Positions 16,651 to 26,742 of a stretch of 64,000 nt of DNA are shown in pieces. Position numbers and translations under genes: made by a program. Numbering within the stretch: the stretch's first letter is position 1; every line of letters starts with the position of its first letter. This DNA is from JAFAXD01 sp963833605. GTDB taxonomy: Bacteria > Pseudomonadota > Alphaproteobacteria > Rhizobiales > Xanthobacteraceae. The stretch covers positions 248,001 through 312,000 of the forward strand of contig CAWHYZ010000002.1 of NCBI GenBank assembly GCA_963833605.1, given 5' to 3'. Under the pieces are notes generated by a model. That model was not told where the DNA came from. It did not search any database and saw only the letters and a program-made list of their open reading frames with translations.

Positions 16651-17349
16651 ATGGCTAAAGAGCGGACAGGGAGAAGGTCGCCGGCGCGACCCCGGATCAA
16701 GGCCCCGGCAGGTCCGGCCGGTTCACCGGATCGGCACGTCGCGCGCTCCGGGCGGGCCGAGAAGGCTGCCGCCCGACGCGCTGCGATCCTCGACGCAGCG
16801 CTCGACGAGTTTTCGGCCCGCGGTTTTGCGGCGGCGCGGCTCGATGACGTGGCCAGGCGGGCCGATGTCGCCAAGGGCACCATCTATCTGCATTTCAAGG
16901 ACAAGGAGGCGCTGTTCCAGGAACTGGTGCGCACCATGATGGGCCCGCTGGTGGCGACCCTCGAGCAACTGCGCGCGAGCGATGTTCCGATCCGGATCGT
17001 GCTGGAGCGTTTCGTCGAATTGTTCGTACGCGAAATCTACGGGACCCGGCGTCGCGACGTGGCGCGCCTTGTCATCACCGAGGGCGCGCGCTTTCCGACC
17101 ATCGCCGAGTTCTACTACCGCGAAGTCGTTGAGCGCGGCATCGCGGCGATGCGCGCCTTGATCGAGCGCGCCGTCAGCCGGGGCGAGATCAGCCATGCTG
17201 CGCTCGCCCGTTTTCCCCAACTCGTGGTCGCCCCCGGCCTCGTCGCCATCTTTTGGGCCGGCCTGTTCGACCGCTTTGCCCACCTCGACGTGGCCGCGAT
17301 GATGCGGGCGCATATCGAGATCCTGTTGGGACCCGGGACGGCGCCATGA
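16651..17349 (+). CDS. TetR/AcrR-family transcriptional repressor
   Basis: A 232-residue regulator. A basic N-terminal tail is followed by the TetR helix-turn-helix (ILDAALDEFSARGF through VAKGTIYLHFKDKEALFQEL, about residues 48-92). The ligand-binding domain has a C-terminal TetR_C segment. It heads an operon with an HlyD-like protein, an ABC ATPase and an ABC-2 permease, the same set that the TetR regulator CecR controls in enterobacteria (ybhGFSR). The stop overlaps the next start (ATGA at 17346-17349). The perfect palindrome just upstream is the likely operator. Confidence 0.92.
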   Translation: MAKERTGRRSPARPRIKAPAGPAGSPDRHVARSGRAEKAAARRAAILDAALDEFSARGFAAARLDDVARRADVAKGTIYLHFKDKEALFQELVRTMMGPLVATLEQLRASDVPIRIVLERFVELFVREIYGTRRRDVARLVITEGARFPTIAEFYYREVVERGIAAMRALIERAVSRGEISHAALARFPQLVVAPGLVAIFWAGLFDRFAHLDVAAMMRAHIEILLGPGTAP

Positions 17350-18110
17350 ACCGGCACGCGCCAACGCTGCGGTTCCTGCTCGCGCTGGCGACGACGGTCT
17401 GGCTTGCGGCCTGCAACAACCAGGAACCCAAATACCAGGGGTGGATCGAAGCCAACCTGATCTTTGTCGCGCCTGACGAGATGGGCCGCGTGGTCACCTT
17501 GAACGTGCGCGAGGGCGACGCCGTCAAGGCCGGCGATCCGCTGTTCACCCTCGACGATGATTTGCAGAAGGCCGACCTCAATCTCAACACCGCGAGCCTG
17601 ACCAATGCGCGTCAGACCTTCGACCGCGCCTCGCAACTGGCCAAGACCGGCGCGGGCACGCAGAAGGACTTCGACTCGGCCCAGGCCGAGCTGCGCAGCG
17701 CCGAGGCGCGCGTCAACACCTCGCAGACGCGGCTCGCGCGCCGCAAGCTGGCGAGCCCGGTGACCGGCACGGTGCAACAGATCTACTTCCGCCCCGGCGA
17801 GATGGTTCCGGCGGGCCGGCCCATTCTGGCAATCCTGCCGCCCGGAAACCTGAAGGTGCGTTTCTTCGTTTCCGAGACGGTGTTGCCGCGCATCGCCTAT
17901 GGCGACACCATCACAGTGCGCTGCGATGGCTGCACCGACCAGACGGCGAAGGTCAGCTTCATCGCCAAGTCGGCCGAATACACGCCGCCGGTCATCTACA
18001 GCCTGGAGGAGCGCAACAAGCTCGTGTTTCTGATCGAAGCTCTGCCGGAGCTGCCCGACAAATTGCGCGTCGGCCAGCCGGTCGACGTTTGGTTGGAGCC
18101 GAAGAAATGA
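17346..18110 (+). CDS. HlyD/YbhG-like periplasmic adaptor lipoprotein
   Basis: A 254-residue membrane-fusion protein. The N terminus is a lipoprotein signal with lipobox LAAC (Cys at about residue 22). A biotinyl-lipoyl-like domain follows (GRVVTLNVREGDAVKAGDPLF), then an alpha-hairpin (residues 75-125) and a beta-barrel domain (GTVQQIYFRPGEMVPAGRPI). It resembles E. coli YbhG and links an inner-membrane ABC exporter to an outer-membrane channel. It overlaps its neighbours by 4 bp on both sides. No outer-membrane channel gene is in the operon. Confidence 0.88.
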   Translation: MNRHAPTLRFLLALATTVWLAACNNQEPKYQGWIEANLIFVAPDEMGRVVTLNVREGDAVKAGDPLFTLDDDLQKADLNLNTASLTNARQTFDRASQLAKTGAGTQKDFDSAQAELRSAEARVNTSQTRLARRKLASPVTGTVQQIYFRPGEMVPAGRPILAILPPGNLKVRFFVSETVLPRIAYGDTITVRCDGCTDQTAKVSFIAKSAEYTPPVIYSLEERNKLVFLIEALPELPDKLRVGQPVDVWLEPKK

Positions 18111-19039
18111 TCGCAGCGCCCGAGATCGCGATCGAGGTCGAGGGGCTGACCAAATCTTTCGACGGGCGCCCGGTCGTGCGCGATCTCTCGATGAAGGTGC
18201 GGCGCGGCACCATCTACGGCTTTCTTGGTCCGAACGGCAGCGGCAAGACCACTACCATCCGCATGCTGTGCGGGCTGCTCACGCCCGACGCTGGCCGCGG
18301 AACCTGCCTGGGGTTCGACATCATCAAGGAGGCCGATCAGATCAAACGCCGGGTTGGCTACATGACCCAGCGTTTCAGCCTCTACCAGGATCTCTCGGTG
18401 CACGAAAACCTCGACTTCGTCGCCCGCCTCTATGGGGTGCCGCAGCCGACCAAAGCGGCGCGCGCCATGATCGAGCGGCTTGGACTCAAAGGCCGCGAGA
18501 ACCAGCTCGCGGCGTCGCTCTCCGGCGGCTGGAAACAACGCCTGGCGCTCGGCGCCTGCACGCTGCCGAACCCGCAGCTCTTGCTGCTCGACGAGCCGAC
18601 CGCTGGCGTCGATCCGAAGGCGCGGCGCGAGTTCTGGAACGAGATTCACACCCTCGCGGCCAACGGCCTGACGGTGCTCGTCTCGACCCATTACATGGAC
18701 GAGGCCGAGCGTTGTCATGAGATCGCCTACATCGCCTACGGCGTGTTGCTGACCCACGGTACGGTGGCCGACGTGATCGCGCGGTCGGGCCTCGTCACCT
18801 ACACGGTTACGGGCGAGAACCTGAACGGGCTCGCGGACGAGCTTGCCGATAAGCCCGGCATCGACATGGTGGCGCCGTTTGGCGCGAGCCTGCACGTGTC
18901 GGGGCGCGACCCGCAACTGCTCGAACAGACAATTGCATCGTACCGCGAACATGGCGGGTTGCACTGGGCGCGAAGCGAGCCATCACTCGAAGACGTGTTC
19001 ATCGAACTGATGAACCGCGCGCGCGACAATTTTCAATGA
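18107..19039 (+). CDS. ABC transporter ATP-binding protein (YbhF/CcmA-like)
   Basis: A 310-residue single ATPase: Walker A GPNGSGKT at residues 41-48, signature SGGWKQR, Walker B LLLLDEPTAGVD and the switch-His in VLVSTHYMDEAERC. The C-terminal extension is of the DrrA type seen in ABC-2 exporters. In E. coli the equivalent YbhF contains two such domains; this protein has one. I start at the ATG overlapping the previous stop (18107-18110). It powers the ABC-2 permease encoded immediately downstream. Confidence 0.92.
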   Translation: MIAAPEIAIEVEGLTKSFDGRPVVRDLSMKVRRGTIYGFLGPNGSGKTTTIRMLCGLLTPDAGRGTCLGFDIIKEADQIKRRVGYMTQRFSLYQDLSVHENLDFVARLYGVPQPTKAARAMIERLGLKGRENQLAASLSGGWKQRLALGACTLPNPQLLLLDEPTAGVDPKARREFWNEIHTLAANGLTVLVSTHYMDEAERCHEIAYIAYGVLLTHGTVADVIARSGLVTYTVTGENLNGLADELADKPGIDMVAPFGASLHVSGRDPQLLEQTIASYREHGGLHWARSEPSLEDVFIELMNRARDNFQ

Positions 19040-20178
19040 GCGCCCTGCGCCTCATACCGTCGGCTGGCTTCTGGCGCCGCACCGGCGCCATGCTGATCAA
19101 GGAGTTCATCCAGCTGCGTCGCGACCGCGTGTCGTTCGCGATGATCGTGATGATCCCGATCATGCAACTCCTGCTGTTCGGTTACGCGATCAATACGACG
19201 CCCCGCCATATGCCGACGGTGGTACTGTTGCAGGAGCAGAGTGACGTCGGGCGCTCGATCCTCAAGGCGATCGAGAACACGGCCTATTTCCGAGTCACGC
19301 GGCAGGCGCACGACGCCGCCGAGTTCGATCAGCTGCTCAAAACCGGCACTGTTCTGTTCGGCATCGAGATTCCGGCCGAGTTCGAACGCGCGCTACGCCG
19401 CGGCGACCATCCGGCTTTGCTGTTTGCGGCCGATGCCACCGACCCGGTTGCGGCCGGCACCGCTATGGCGTCGCTTGGTCAAGTCGTGCAGACCGCGCTC
19501 GTCCACGACCACGCGATCCCCGACTCGACCCCGGGCGCATTCGATATCCGTGCCCATGCCCGCTACAATCCGGCCGCTTCGACCGCGCTCAACATCGTGC
19601 CCGGCCTGGTCGGCACCATTCTGACCATGACCATGCTGATCTTCACCGCGCTGTCGGTGACGCGCGAGATCGAACGCGGAACCATGGAGAACCTGCTGGC
19701 AATGCCGATCACGCCGGTCGAGGTGATGCTCGGCAAGATCATCCCTTACGTGCTGGTCGGCTTCATCCAGGCAGCCCTGATCATCGGATTGGGAGTGGGT
19801 ATCTTCGGGGTTCCGATATTCGGCAGCATCCTGTTGCTGGCGGCGCTCTCAACCCTGTTCATCACCACGAACCTGTCGATCGGCTACACGTTCTCGACGA
19901 TCGCGCAGAACCAGCTGCAGGCGATGCAGATGTCGATGATGTTCTTCCTGCCCAACATCCTGCTCTCGGGCTTCATGTTTCCGTTCGCTGGAATGCCCGC
20001 GTGGGCGCGATGGGTCGGCGAATGCCTGCCGCTCACCCATTATCTGCGCATCGTGCGCGCCATCATGTTAAAGGGCTCGGTGCTCGCCGACCTGCGCTAC
20101 GATACGGTCGCGCTGTTTGCCCTGATGCTCCTTGCCATGGCGATCGCCGTCATGCGGTTCCGGCGCACGCTCGATTAG
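19036..20178 (+). CDS. ABC-2 type permease (YbhS/YbhR-like exporter)
   Basis: A 380-residue membrane protein with one N-terminal membrane helix, a large periplasmic domain (about residues 50-180) and five or six C-terminal helices. It has the ABC-2 segments ERGTMENLLAMPITPVEVMLGK and PFAGMPAWARWVGECLPLTHYL. Only one permease gene is present, where E. coli has the pair ybhS-ybhR, so a homodimer is likely. It overlaps the ATPase stop by 4 bp and ends the operon. Substrate unknown; drugs or other amphiphiles are typical for the family. Confidence 0.9.
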   Translation: MSALRLIPSAGFWRRTGAMLIKEFIQLRRDRVSFAMIVMIPIMQLLLFGYAINTTPRHMPTVVLLQEQSDVGRSILKAIENTAYFRVTRQAHDAAEFDQLLKTGTVLFGIEIPAEFERALRRGDHPALLFAADATDPVAAGTAMASLGQVVQTALVHDHAIPDSTPGAFDIRAHARYNPAASTALNIVPGLVGTILTMTMLIFTALSVTREIERGTMENLLAMPITPVEVMLGKIIPYVLVGFIQAALIIGLGVGIFGVPIFGSILLLAALSTLFITTNLSIGYTFSTIAQNQLQAMQMSMMFFLPNILLSGFMFPFAGMPAWARWVGECLPLTHYLRIVRAIMLKGSVLADLRYDTVALFALMLLAMAIAVMRFRRTLD

Positions 20179-20205
20179 TCCGAACGGCCGTTCTGTGGTG
20201 TGAAG

Positions 20206-20262
20206 CCCGATTTCGGATTCCGGCGCAATCCAGACCCACCTTTGGCTGCGCTCATCCGGGGT
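20206..20262. repeat. Possible degenerate copy of the GTAGCCCGGATG-type repeat
   Basis: Part of this gap, particularly GGCTGCGCTCATCCGGGGT, resembles the right arm of the repeat at 10955-11035, but the arms no longer pair well. A decayed copy is possible. Confidence 0.4.
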
Positions 20263-20346
20263 GCGATCCGCTCTGCGAAATTCGCATAGGCGAGGGTGCG
20301 GCAATCGCGCTATATGATCGGCAGCACTGTTGAAAAAAGAGACCCA

Positions 20347-21585
20347 ATGTCATCGGTCAAACCACTGCCGGAAGAAGCGGCCCGCCGTCGAGGCCGCAAT
20401 ATCGGCTTCTTGAACTTTGGGCATCTGCTCGACCACTACGTCCTCCTGATCTATCCGACCGTCGTTCTGGGGCTCGAAGCGGTTTACAACCGCCCCTATG
20501 GCGACCTGCTGATGTTGTCGACGGCGGCGTTTACGGTGTTCGGCCTCCTCGCGTTGCCTTTTGGCTGGATCGCGGATCACTGGAGCCGCCGCAACATGAT
20601 TGCGATCTTTTTCCTTGGCACCGGCATTTCCGCCATAGCGGTCGGACTGGCGCCGAGCTTCACGGTGCTCGCCATCGCGCTCTGCGCGGTCGGGGTGTTT
20701 GCGGCGATCTATCATCCGGTTGGCCTGCCGATGTTGATCGATACCGCGGTCAATCGCGCGCGCACCATGTCGTGGAACGGGGTCTTTGGAAACGTCGGCG
20801 TGTCGATCGCGAGCGGCATTACGGCGGCGATCATCGTCAGTGTGGGGTGGCGTGCGGCCTTTTTCATACCGGCCGCGGTGTTCATTGTGACCGGCATTTT
20901 GTACCTCTGGCTGGTCCCGGACGAGGGCCGACGGCGGGCTCCGCCGCCGACCGTCCATGACGTCGTCCTGGACCGGCGGCTCACGATCACGGTCATTGCA
21001 TTGTTCATGCTGCTGGCGCTGTTCTCCGGGCTCGTCTTCAACGCGCTGACGATCACATTGCCCAAGATCATCGATGCCCGGGTGGGGCGCGATGTTTCGA
21101 TCGAGTTGATCGGCAGCATCGCGACCGCGGTCTTCATCTGCGGGGCGGTTGCACAGGTCTCGATGGGGCGCCTAGTCGAACGGATCGCGCCGCACCTCGT
21201 CATGTCGGGCATCGCCATCACGCAGCTCGTCGCCATGCTGCTGGTGACCCATCTCAGTGGCTGGCGGCTCATCCCGGCGCTCGCCCTCGCGGTCGCATCG
21301 ATTTATGGCCAGGTCACCGTCGGCGATATCGTGCTCGCGCGCTACACGCCGTCGGCGTGGCGCGGGCGCGTGTATTCGTTGCGCTTCTTCCTGATCTTCA
21401 CGACCGCCGGACCGGCGGTCTGGGTGATCGGCCGACTGTGGGATCAGGGCGGGCCCGATCTTGTCCTATTCGCGACCGCCATAATGGCGGGGCTGTTCGC
21501 GATCAATTCGCTCGGGATCACCGCCCTGGTGGCAGGCGCCGAGGGGCGGCGCGCACGGGCCGCGGCGATTGCTCCTGCCGAATAG
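20347..21585 (+). CDS. Major facilitator superfamily transporter
   Basis: A 412-residue protein with about twelve predicted membrane helices. Motif A is present in the loop between helices 2 and 3 (GWIADHWSRRNM). The opening NFGHLLDHYVLLIYPTV and the AIYHPVGLPMLID segment recall the fosmidomycin-resistance (Fsr) branch of the superfamily. The substrate cannot be read from the sequence. I start at the Met of MSSVKPLPEE, preceded by an AAAAAGAGA stretch. Its stop is 6 bp from the convergent DUF488 gene. Confidence 0.88.
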   Translation: MSSVKPLPEEAARRRGRNIGFLNFGHLLDHYVLLIYPTVVLGLEAVYNRPYGDLLMLSTAAFTVFGLLALPFGWIADHWSRRNMIAIFFLGTGISAIAVGLAPSFTVLAIALCAVGVFAAIYHPVGLPMLIDTAVNRARTMSWNGVFGNVGVSIASGITAAIIVSVGWRAAFFIPAAVFIVTGILYLWLVPDEGRRRAPPPTVHDVVLDRRLTITVIALFMLLALFSGLVFNALTITLPKIIDARVGRDVSIELIGSIATAVFICGAVAQVSMGRLVERIAPHLVMSGIAITQLVAMLLVTHLSGWRLIPALALAVASIYGQVTVGDIVLARYTPSAWRGRVYSLRFFLIFTTAGPAVWVIGRLWDQGGPDLVLFATAIMAGLFAINSLGITALVAGAEGRRARAAAIAPAE

Positions 21586-21591
21586 CGCAAC

Positions 21592-22056
21592 TCAGATCGG
21601 CGCAGCGCTTAGGTGCTCGACCGCGATGCCGGTGCGCTTGTGGATGCGCTCGGCAATCCATTGGCGATGGCAAGCGCGATGATCGCGCTCATAGCAGAGC
21701 AAACACAAGCGCTGCCCTGAACGGGCAAGCCTCGCGAGTTCATCAAGTTCCGCGCGGGCTTCGGGCGTACCGAGGTGGGCCTTGTAGACATCAAACAGTT
21801 TTGCAAGATCGCCCGCACGCGCCGCCAGCCGTCCTTCCTTGGGCGTTCCCAGACCGCGCAGGTGCAGATACTTGATTCCGCGCTCGTCGAGCCCGGCCGC
21901 CAATTGACGCTTCGAGAAGCCAGGTCGACGTGAAGCCGCGACCGCCCGTACGTCAACCAGAAGGTCCACGTGTGCACGGGTCAGCTCGTCGAGAACGGCC
22001 GCCGCCGGCGTCTGCTCGTAACCGATCGTGAACAGAGGTGCCATCGCGGATGTCAT
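21592..22056 (-). CDS. DUF488 domain protein
   Basis: A 154-residue protein with the DUF488 pattern: FTIGYEQ near the start, LLVDVRAVAASRRPGFSK, the GIKYLHLRGLG segment and a C-terminal CLLCYERDHRACHRQWIA containing three Cys and two His. That Cys/His end is a family feature that may bind metal. Biochemical role not established. The start overlaps the DUF72 stop by 4 bp; the two families are often neighbours. Confidence 0.88.
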   Translation of the reverse strand: MTSAMAPLFTIGYEQTPAAAVLDELTRAHVDLLVDVRAVAASRRPGFSKRQLAAGLDERGIKYLHLRGLGTPKEGRLAARAGDLAKLFDVYKAHLGTPEARAELDELARLARSGQRLCLLCYERDHRACHRQWIAERIHKRTGIAVEHLSAAPI

Positions 22057-22856
22057 TTGAGGCGCTCGATCATCGCCATCGCTGCGGCGGGCGCGCGCAC
22101 CTTGCCTTCATGAATGAAATACAGGAACACGTCCCGCGGTTTCTTGTCGACCGAACCCTTGCCGACGCGCGGCAAATCATCAGGCTCGCCACCTTTGGCC
22201 CAGGTGCGGGCACGCGCTGCCCAACTGTCGATCGCCGGCAGCGGATAGGCGGTTTCGATCTCGTCGTCGCCCTTCTGCAGCCGGGCGTACACAAAATCAC
22301 CGGTGAGGTCGGCGAGGGCTGGATATTTTTCGTGCTCGGCGAACACGACCGGAACGGAGAATTTGCGCAGCAGGTCGACGAACGCGGGGGAGCGAAAACT
22401 GTCGTGCCGCACCTCCACGACGTGCCGCAGACGCAACCCATCGAGGGTCTGAGGCAGCAATTCCAAAAAGCCGCCGAAGTCGGCTTCATCGAGCTTCTTG
22501 GTCGGCGCAAACTGCCACAGCACCGGCCCGAGTTTTGGTCCAAGTTCGAGCACGCCGAAGTCGAAGAACCATTTGATCGAGTCGCCGGCCTCGCTCAATA
22601 CCCGGCGGTTGGTGGCATAGCGCGGCCCTTTGACTGAGAACACGAAGCCATCCGGCAACTCGCGCGCCCATTTGCGAAAGCTCTCGGGTTTCTGAGTGCC
22701 ATAGTAGGTGCCGTTGATCTCGATCGCGGTCAGGTGCCGGCTCGCGTAGGCCAGCTCCTGCGCCTGCGGCAGCCCCTTCGGGTAGAACACGCCGCGCCAG
22801 GGCTCGAACGTCCAGCCCCCGATGCCGACCCGGATACTTCCGCTTTTGGTTGCCAT
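22053..22856 (-). CDS. DUF72 domain protein (YecE-like TIM barrel)
   Basis: A 267-residue protein with DUF72 landmarks: RVGIGGWTFEPWRGVFYP at the N terminus, the EINGTYYGTQKPESFRKWA segment and a central FSVKGPRYATN. DUF72 proteins have a TIM-barrel fold and have been compared with sugar-phosphate or nuclease enzymes, but no activity is settled. It is translationally coupled to DUF488 (4-bp overlap), which implies a joint function. Confidence 0.9.
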   Translation of the reverse strand: MATKSGSIRVGIGGWTFEPWRGVFYPKGLPQAQELAYASRHLTAIEINGTYYGTQKPESFRKWARELPDGFVFSVKGPRYATNRRVLSEAGDSIKWFFDFGVLELGPKLGPVLWQFAPTKKLDEADFGGFLELLPQTLDGLRLRHVVEVRHDSFRSPAFVDLLRKFSVPVVFAEHEKYPALADLTGDFVYARLQKGDDEIETAYPLPAIDSWAARARTWAKGGEPDDLPRVGKGSVDKKPRDVFLYFIHEGKVRAPAAAMAMIERLK

Positions 22857-22914
22857 CGCGCTCTGCCGGTGACTGCTCGATATGGTGGCATTATCGCGCC
22901 GTACGGCGTTGCGT

Positions 22915-23577
22915 TCAACGCGCCGGCGCCGGACCGACAGCGCTTCGCACCGCGAGCTCTTGCTCCAGCCGGGCGATATTCTGAAACAGCCGGCGGCTGG
23001 TCAGCTTGAGGAAACTCAGACCGAATTCGGGGTTCTGGAAGTAGAGCTCCTCGAACCGGTCATAGCTGAGCGACGCGACCTCGCCAGCCTCCCGGCAAAC
23101 AAGCGATTGCGTGCGCCGGCCGTCCGGCGACAGCATGCCCAGTTCGCCCACCACCGTTCCGGTCGGGACCTCCATGTCGGTTTCGCTCAGAACGAAGCGA
23201 CCGGAGTCGACCAGATACATGGCTTCGGCCAGATCGCCTTTGCGGAACAGCGTTTCGCCGGCTTCGAAATGACGATGAGCCATGAACGGGCGCAGCCAGG
23301 TCATGTCGATTTCGGTGCCGCGCGCGCGATCGACCTTGCGGATCAAGGTCCGCATCTCGTGCAGCCGGTAGAGGTTGAGCGGCAGCAAAATGCAGTTGAG
23401 CACGAACGTGGGCACCCAAACGCCCTGGAGCGCGGCATATAACAGAAACAAAACGTTAGTGGTGATCGCAATGAGACGCAGTGGGATCATGGTCTTCATC
23501 CACATCTGCACCGCGCTCAAACCAACGCCGGAATATGCAAAGATTTGCCACAGCTCCACATGGCCAAATGTTTCCAT
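22915..23577 (-). CDS. Membrane-anchored cyclic-nucleotide-binding protein
   Basis: A 220-residue protein with two or three hydrophobic helices in residues 8-75 (SGVGLSAVQM, LRLIAITTNVLFLLYAALQG, FVLNCILLPLNLY). A cNMP-binding beta-roll follows (HFEAGETLFRKGDLAEAMYLVDSG, then the phosphate-binding cassette VVGELGMLSPDGRRTQ). The arrangement resembles the Popeye/POPDC type rather than Crp, and there is no DNA-binding domain. The cassette keeps an Arg in the phosphate-contacting position, so binding of a cyclic nucleotide is plausible. Downstream effect unknown. Confidence 0.8.
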   Translation of the reverse strand: METFGHVELWQIFAYSGVGLSAVQMWMKTMIPLRLIAITTNVLFLLYAALQGVWVPTFVLNCILLPLNLYRLHEMRTLIRKVDRARGTEIDMTWLRPFMAHRHFEAGETLFRKGDLAEAMYLVDSGRFVLSETDMEVPTGTVVGELGMLSPDGRRTQSLVCREAGEVASLSYDRFEELYFQNPEFGLSFLKLTSRRLFQNIARLEQELAVRSAVGPAPAR

Positions 23578-23756
23578 CTCATACTCCGGGCGTGCGAACT
23601 CTGAGTGAATCCATCGGGTCAGTCTGACACATTTTTGCGGGAGGCGAACGCGGCGCTCAGCAGCTTCGTTCGATCCTAACCGAAATGACGTTGCGTGCCG
23701 TCATCACCGGCGTGCCCGTTCGGAGCCGGATATTCATAGCCGCGCCATGAAAACAA

Positions 23757-23782
23757 AAGGGCGCGGCTCGCGCCGCGCCCTT
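23757..23782 (-). terminator. Rho-independent terminator of groESL
   Basis: An 11-bp perfect GC-rich stem (AAGGGCGCGGC with its complement, 4-nt loop) lies 23 bp after the groL stop. On the minus strand it is followed by a T-rich tail (TTGTTTTC). Strong canonical terminator. Confidence 0.88.
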
Positions 23783-23804
23783 CTGGTTTGCTTGTAAACG
23801 TGGA

Positions 23805-25436
<1,632 letters not shown>

Positions 25437-25581
25437 TGATGATGTCTCCAAACCGTTGGGTAAGTTGTTGGTCGTGAGGAAGGCGCCAAGCGCGCTTTGC
25501 GATGGACGGCCGCAAGCAACGCGGCGTCATCCTTGGCACGCAGTCTGCGCGCTCCCCGCGGATAGGCGCGGGTGCGGCCCG

Positions 25582-25896
25582 TTACGCCGCCTTCTTCTTG
25601 GCGACGGATTCCTCGAGCACGCCCATGATGTCGCTTTCCTTCATGATCAGGTATTCGACACCGTCGAGCTTGACCTCCGTGCCCGACCACTTGCCGAACA
25701 GCACGCGGTCGCCAGCCTTGAGATCGATCGGAATCAGTTTGCCGGCTTCGTCACGGCCGCCCGGGCCGACGGAGATGACTTCGCCTTGTTGGGGTTTTTC
25801 CTTCGCCGTGTCGGGAATGATAATGCCGCCGGCGGTCTTGTCTTCGGCTTCGATGCGCTTGACGACGACGCGGTCGTGAAGCGGGCGGAACTTCAT
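25582..25896 (-). CDS. groES: Co-chaperonin GroES (10 kDa)
   Basis: A 104-residue protein beginning MKFRPLHDRVVVKRI, with the mobile-loop segment TAGGIIIPDTAKEKPQQGEV and the end DIMGVLE. It caps GroEL. The ATG is preceded by an AGGAGG at optimal spacing, which settles the start against an upstream in-frame Met. Confidence 0.96.
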   Translation of the reverse strand: MKFRPLHDRVVVKRIEAEDKTAGGIIIPDTAKEKPQQGEVISVGPGGRDEAGKLIPIDLKAGDRVLFGKWSGTEVKLDGVEYLIMKESDIMGVLEESVAKKKAA

Positions 25897-25981
25897 GTGA
25901 TCCTCCTTACTGATCTTTGACACTTCGTTTCAATTCGGCGGCTTCGCGATGGAACGCTCCCCAAGCGGCCGCCCAGGCGCG

Positions 25982-26010
25982 AAATAGGTTGGGGACTTTT
26001 TCCCTGCAAG
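25982..26010 (-). promoter_or_regulatory. RpoH (sigma32)-type promoter of groESL
   Basis: Read on the minus strand, CTTG (26010-26007) and CCTATTT (25988-25982) are separated by 18 bp. This fits the alphaproteobacterial heat-shock consensus CTTG-N17/18-CYTATNT. The start of transcription would fall near 25975, about 80 nt before the groES ATG. Confidence 0.72.
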
Positions 26011-26027
26011 AGGGGGAGGACAGTTTT

Positions 26028-26054
26028 TTAGCACTCAAAATCATGGAGTGCTAG
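26028..26054. promoter_or_regulatory. CIRCE element (HrcA operator)
   Basis: TTAGCACTC, a 9-nt spacer, then GAGTGCTAG: one mismatch from the CIRCE consensus. HrcA represses chaperonin genes from this site. It lies about 17 bp upstream of the -35 box of the RpoH-type promoter, so it may act on a second promoter that overlaps it. Confidence 0.93.
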
Positions 26055-26240
26055 CAAACCCTGAAGTTATTGTGTTTGCAGGTAAAATGGTGCCTCGGCG
26101 GCGACCTGCGGCTCTGTCAGCAGTCGTGACCTAATGCTGCTAATGCCTTGATTAAACACAATTAATTCATTTTTTAGGCTTGCAATGAACGAATGCGAGC
26201 GGCCAGACTTATGCGCTTGCGAACTCGAAGGTGCAAATCC

Positions 26241-26510
26241 ATGATCAGCGCGGACTTCAAACGGCAACTTGAAGGGTACGGCCTCGCCACCGCCGAGATC
26301 CTGTACCGTCGACCCGACCATCCCTGGCTGCTCCAGTCGTATGTCTGGCAAGAATATGATCTCTGCCCCGAGTTCCCTGAGTTGCAGCGTTTCCTGCAGT
26401 TCTGGCAAACCAAGCTCGACGGACTCCTCCATTCCGTGACCGTTTGCCATCGAGGCCTCATCGCTCCGGCCGAAATCCGCGCGGTTGACGGGGTTTTTCG
26501 CCTGCACTGA
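26241..26510 (+). CDS. usg: Usg family protein
   Basis: An 89-residue protein matching the Usg family of alphaproteobacteria: QLEGYGLATAEILYRRPDHP, then LQSYVWQEYDLCPEFPEL and a C-terminal APAEIRAVDGVFRLH. The family is named from its place near tryptophan genes in some species, but its function is unknown. Start at ATG 26241; an in-frame ATG-less extension upstream has no similarity. It stands alone here, divergent from groES. Confidence 0.85.
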   Translation: MISADFKRQLEGYGLATAEILYRRPDHPWLLQSYVWQEYDLCPEFPELQRFLQFWQTKLDGLLHSVTVCHRGLIAPAEIRAVDGVFRLH

Positions 26511-26638
26511 TCGTCCCGGTTGATGGACGCCACGGCCTGCCGCGGCTAGCTTCTCCCTCGGTTTGAAGACGGAGCAGGGGATAGAGCGTACGGCCGGCGC
26601 CGCCGCCATAGGCTCGGCGGGTGCAGGACAAGCTCGCC

Positions 26639-26728
26639 TAGAGCGCATCCCGGATGCGCTCTAGAATCTTCTTTTTGCGCATGTCCTTATCGGAAAACCG
26701 GCATCCCACTTTTCCGGGACATGCGCTA
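26639..26728. repeat. GCGCATCC-type dispersed repeat, copy 1
   Basis: It starts with a perfect palindrome (26639-26663; arms TAGAGCGCATCC and complement around one C). A conserved tail with TCTAGAATCTT, GCGCATGTCC, ATCGGAAAACCGGCATCC and CCGGGACATGCGC follows. A second copy is at 42448-42545. It resembles a repeat frequent in Bradyrhizobium-like genomes (from memory). It ends about 15 bp before the next start codon and could be part of that gene's leader. Confidence 0.88.
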
Positions 26729-26742
26729 ACGCTGGGACTTGC

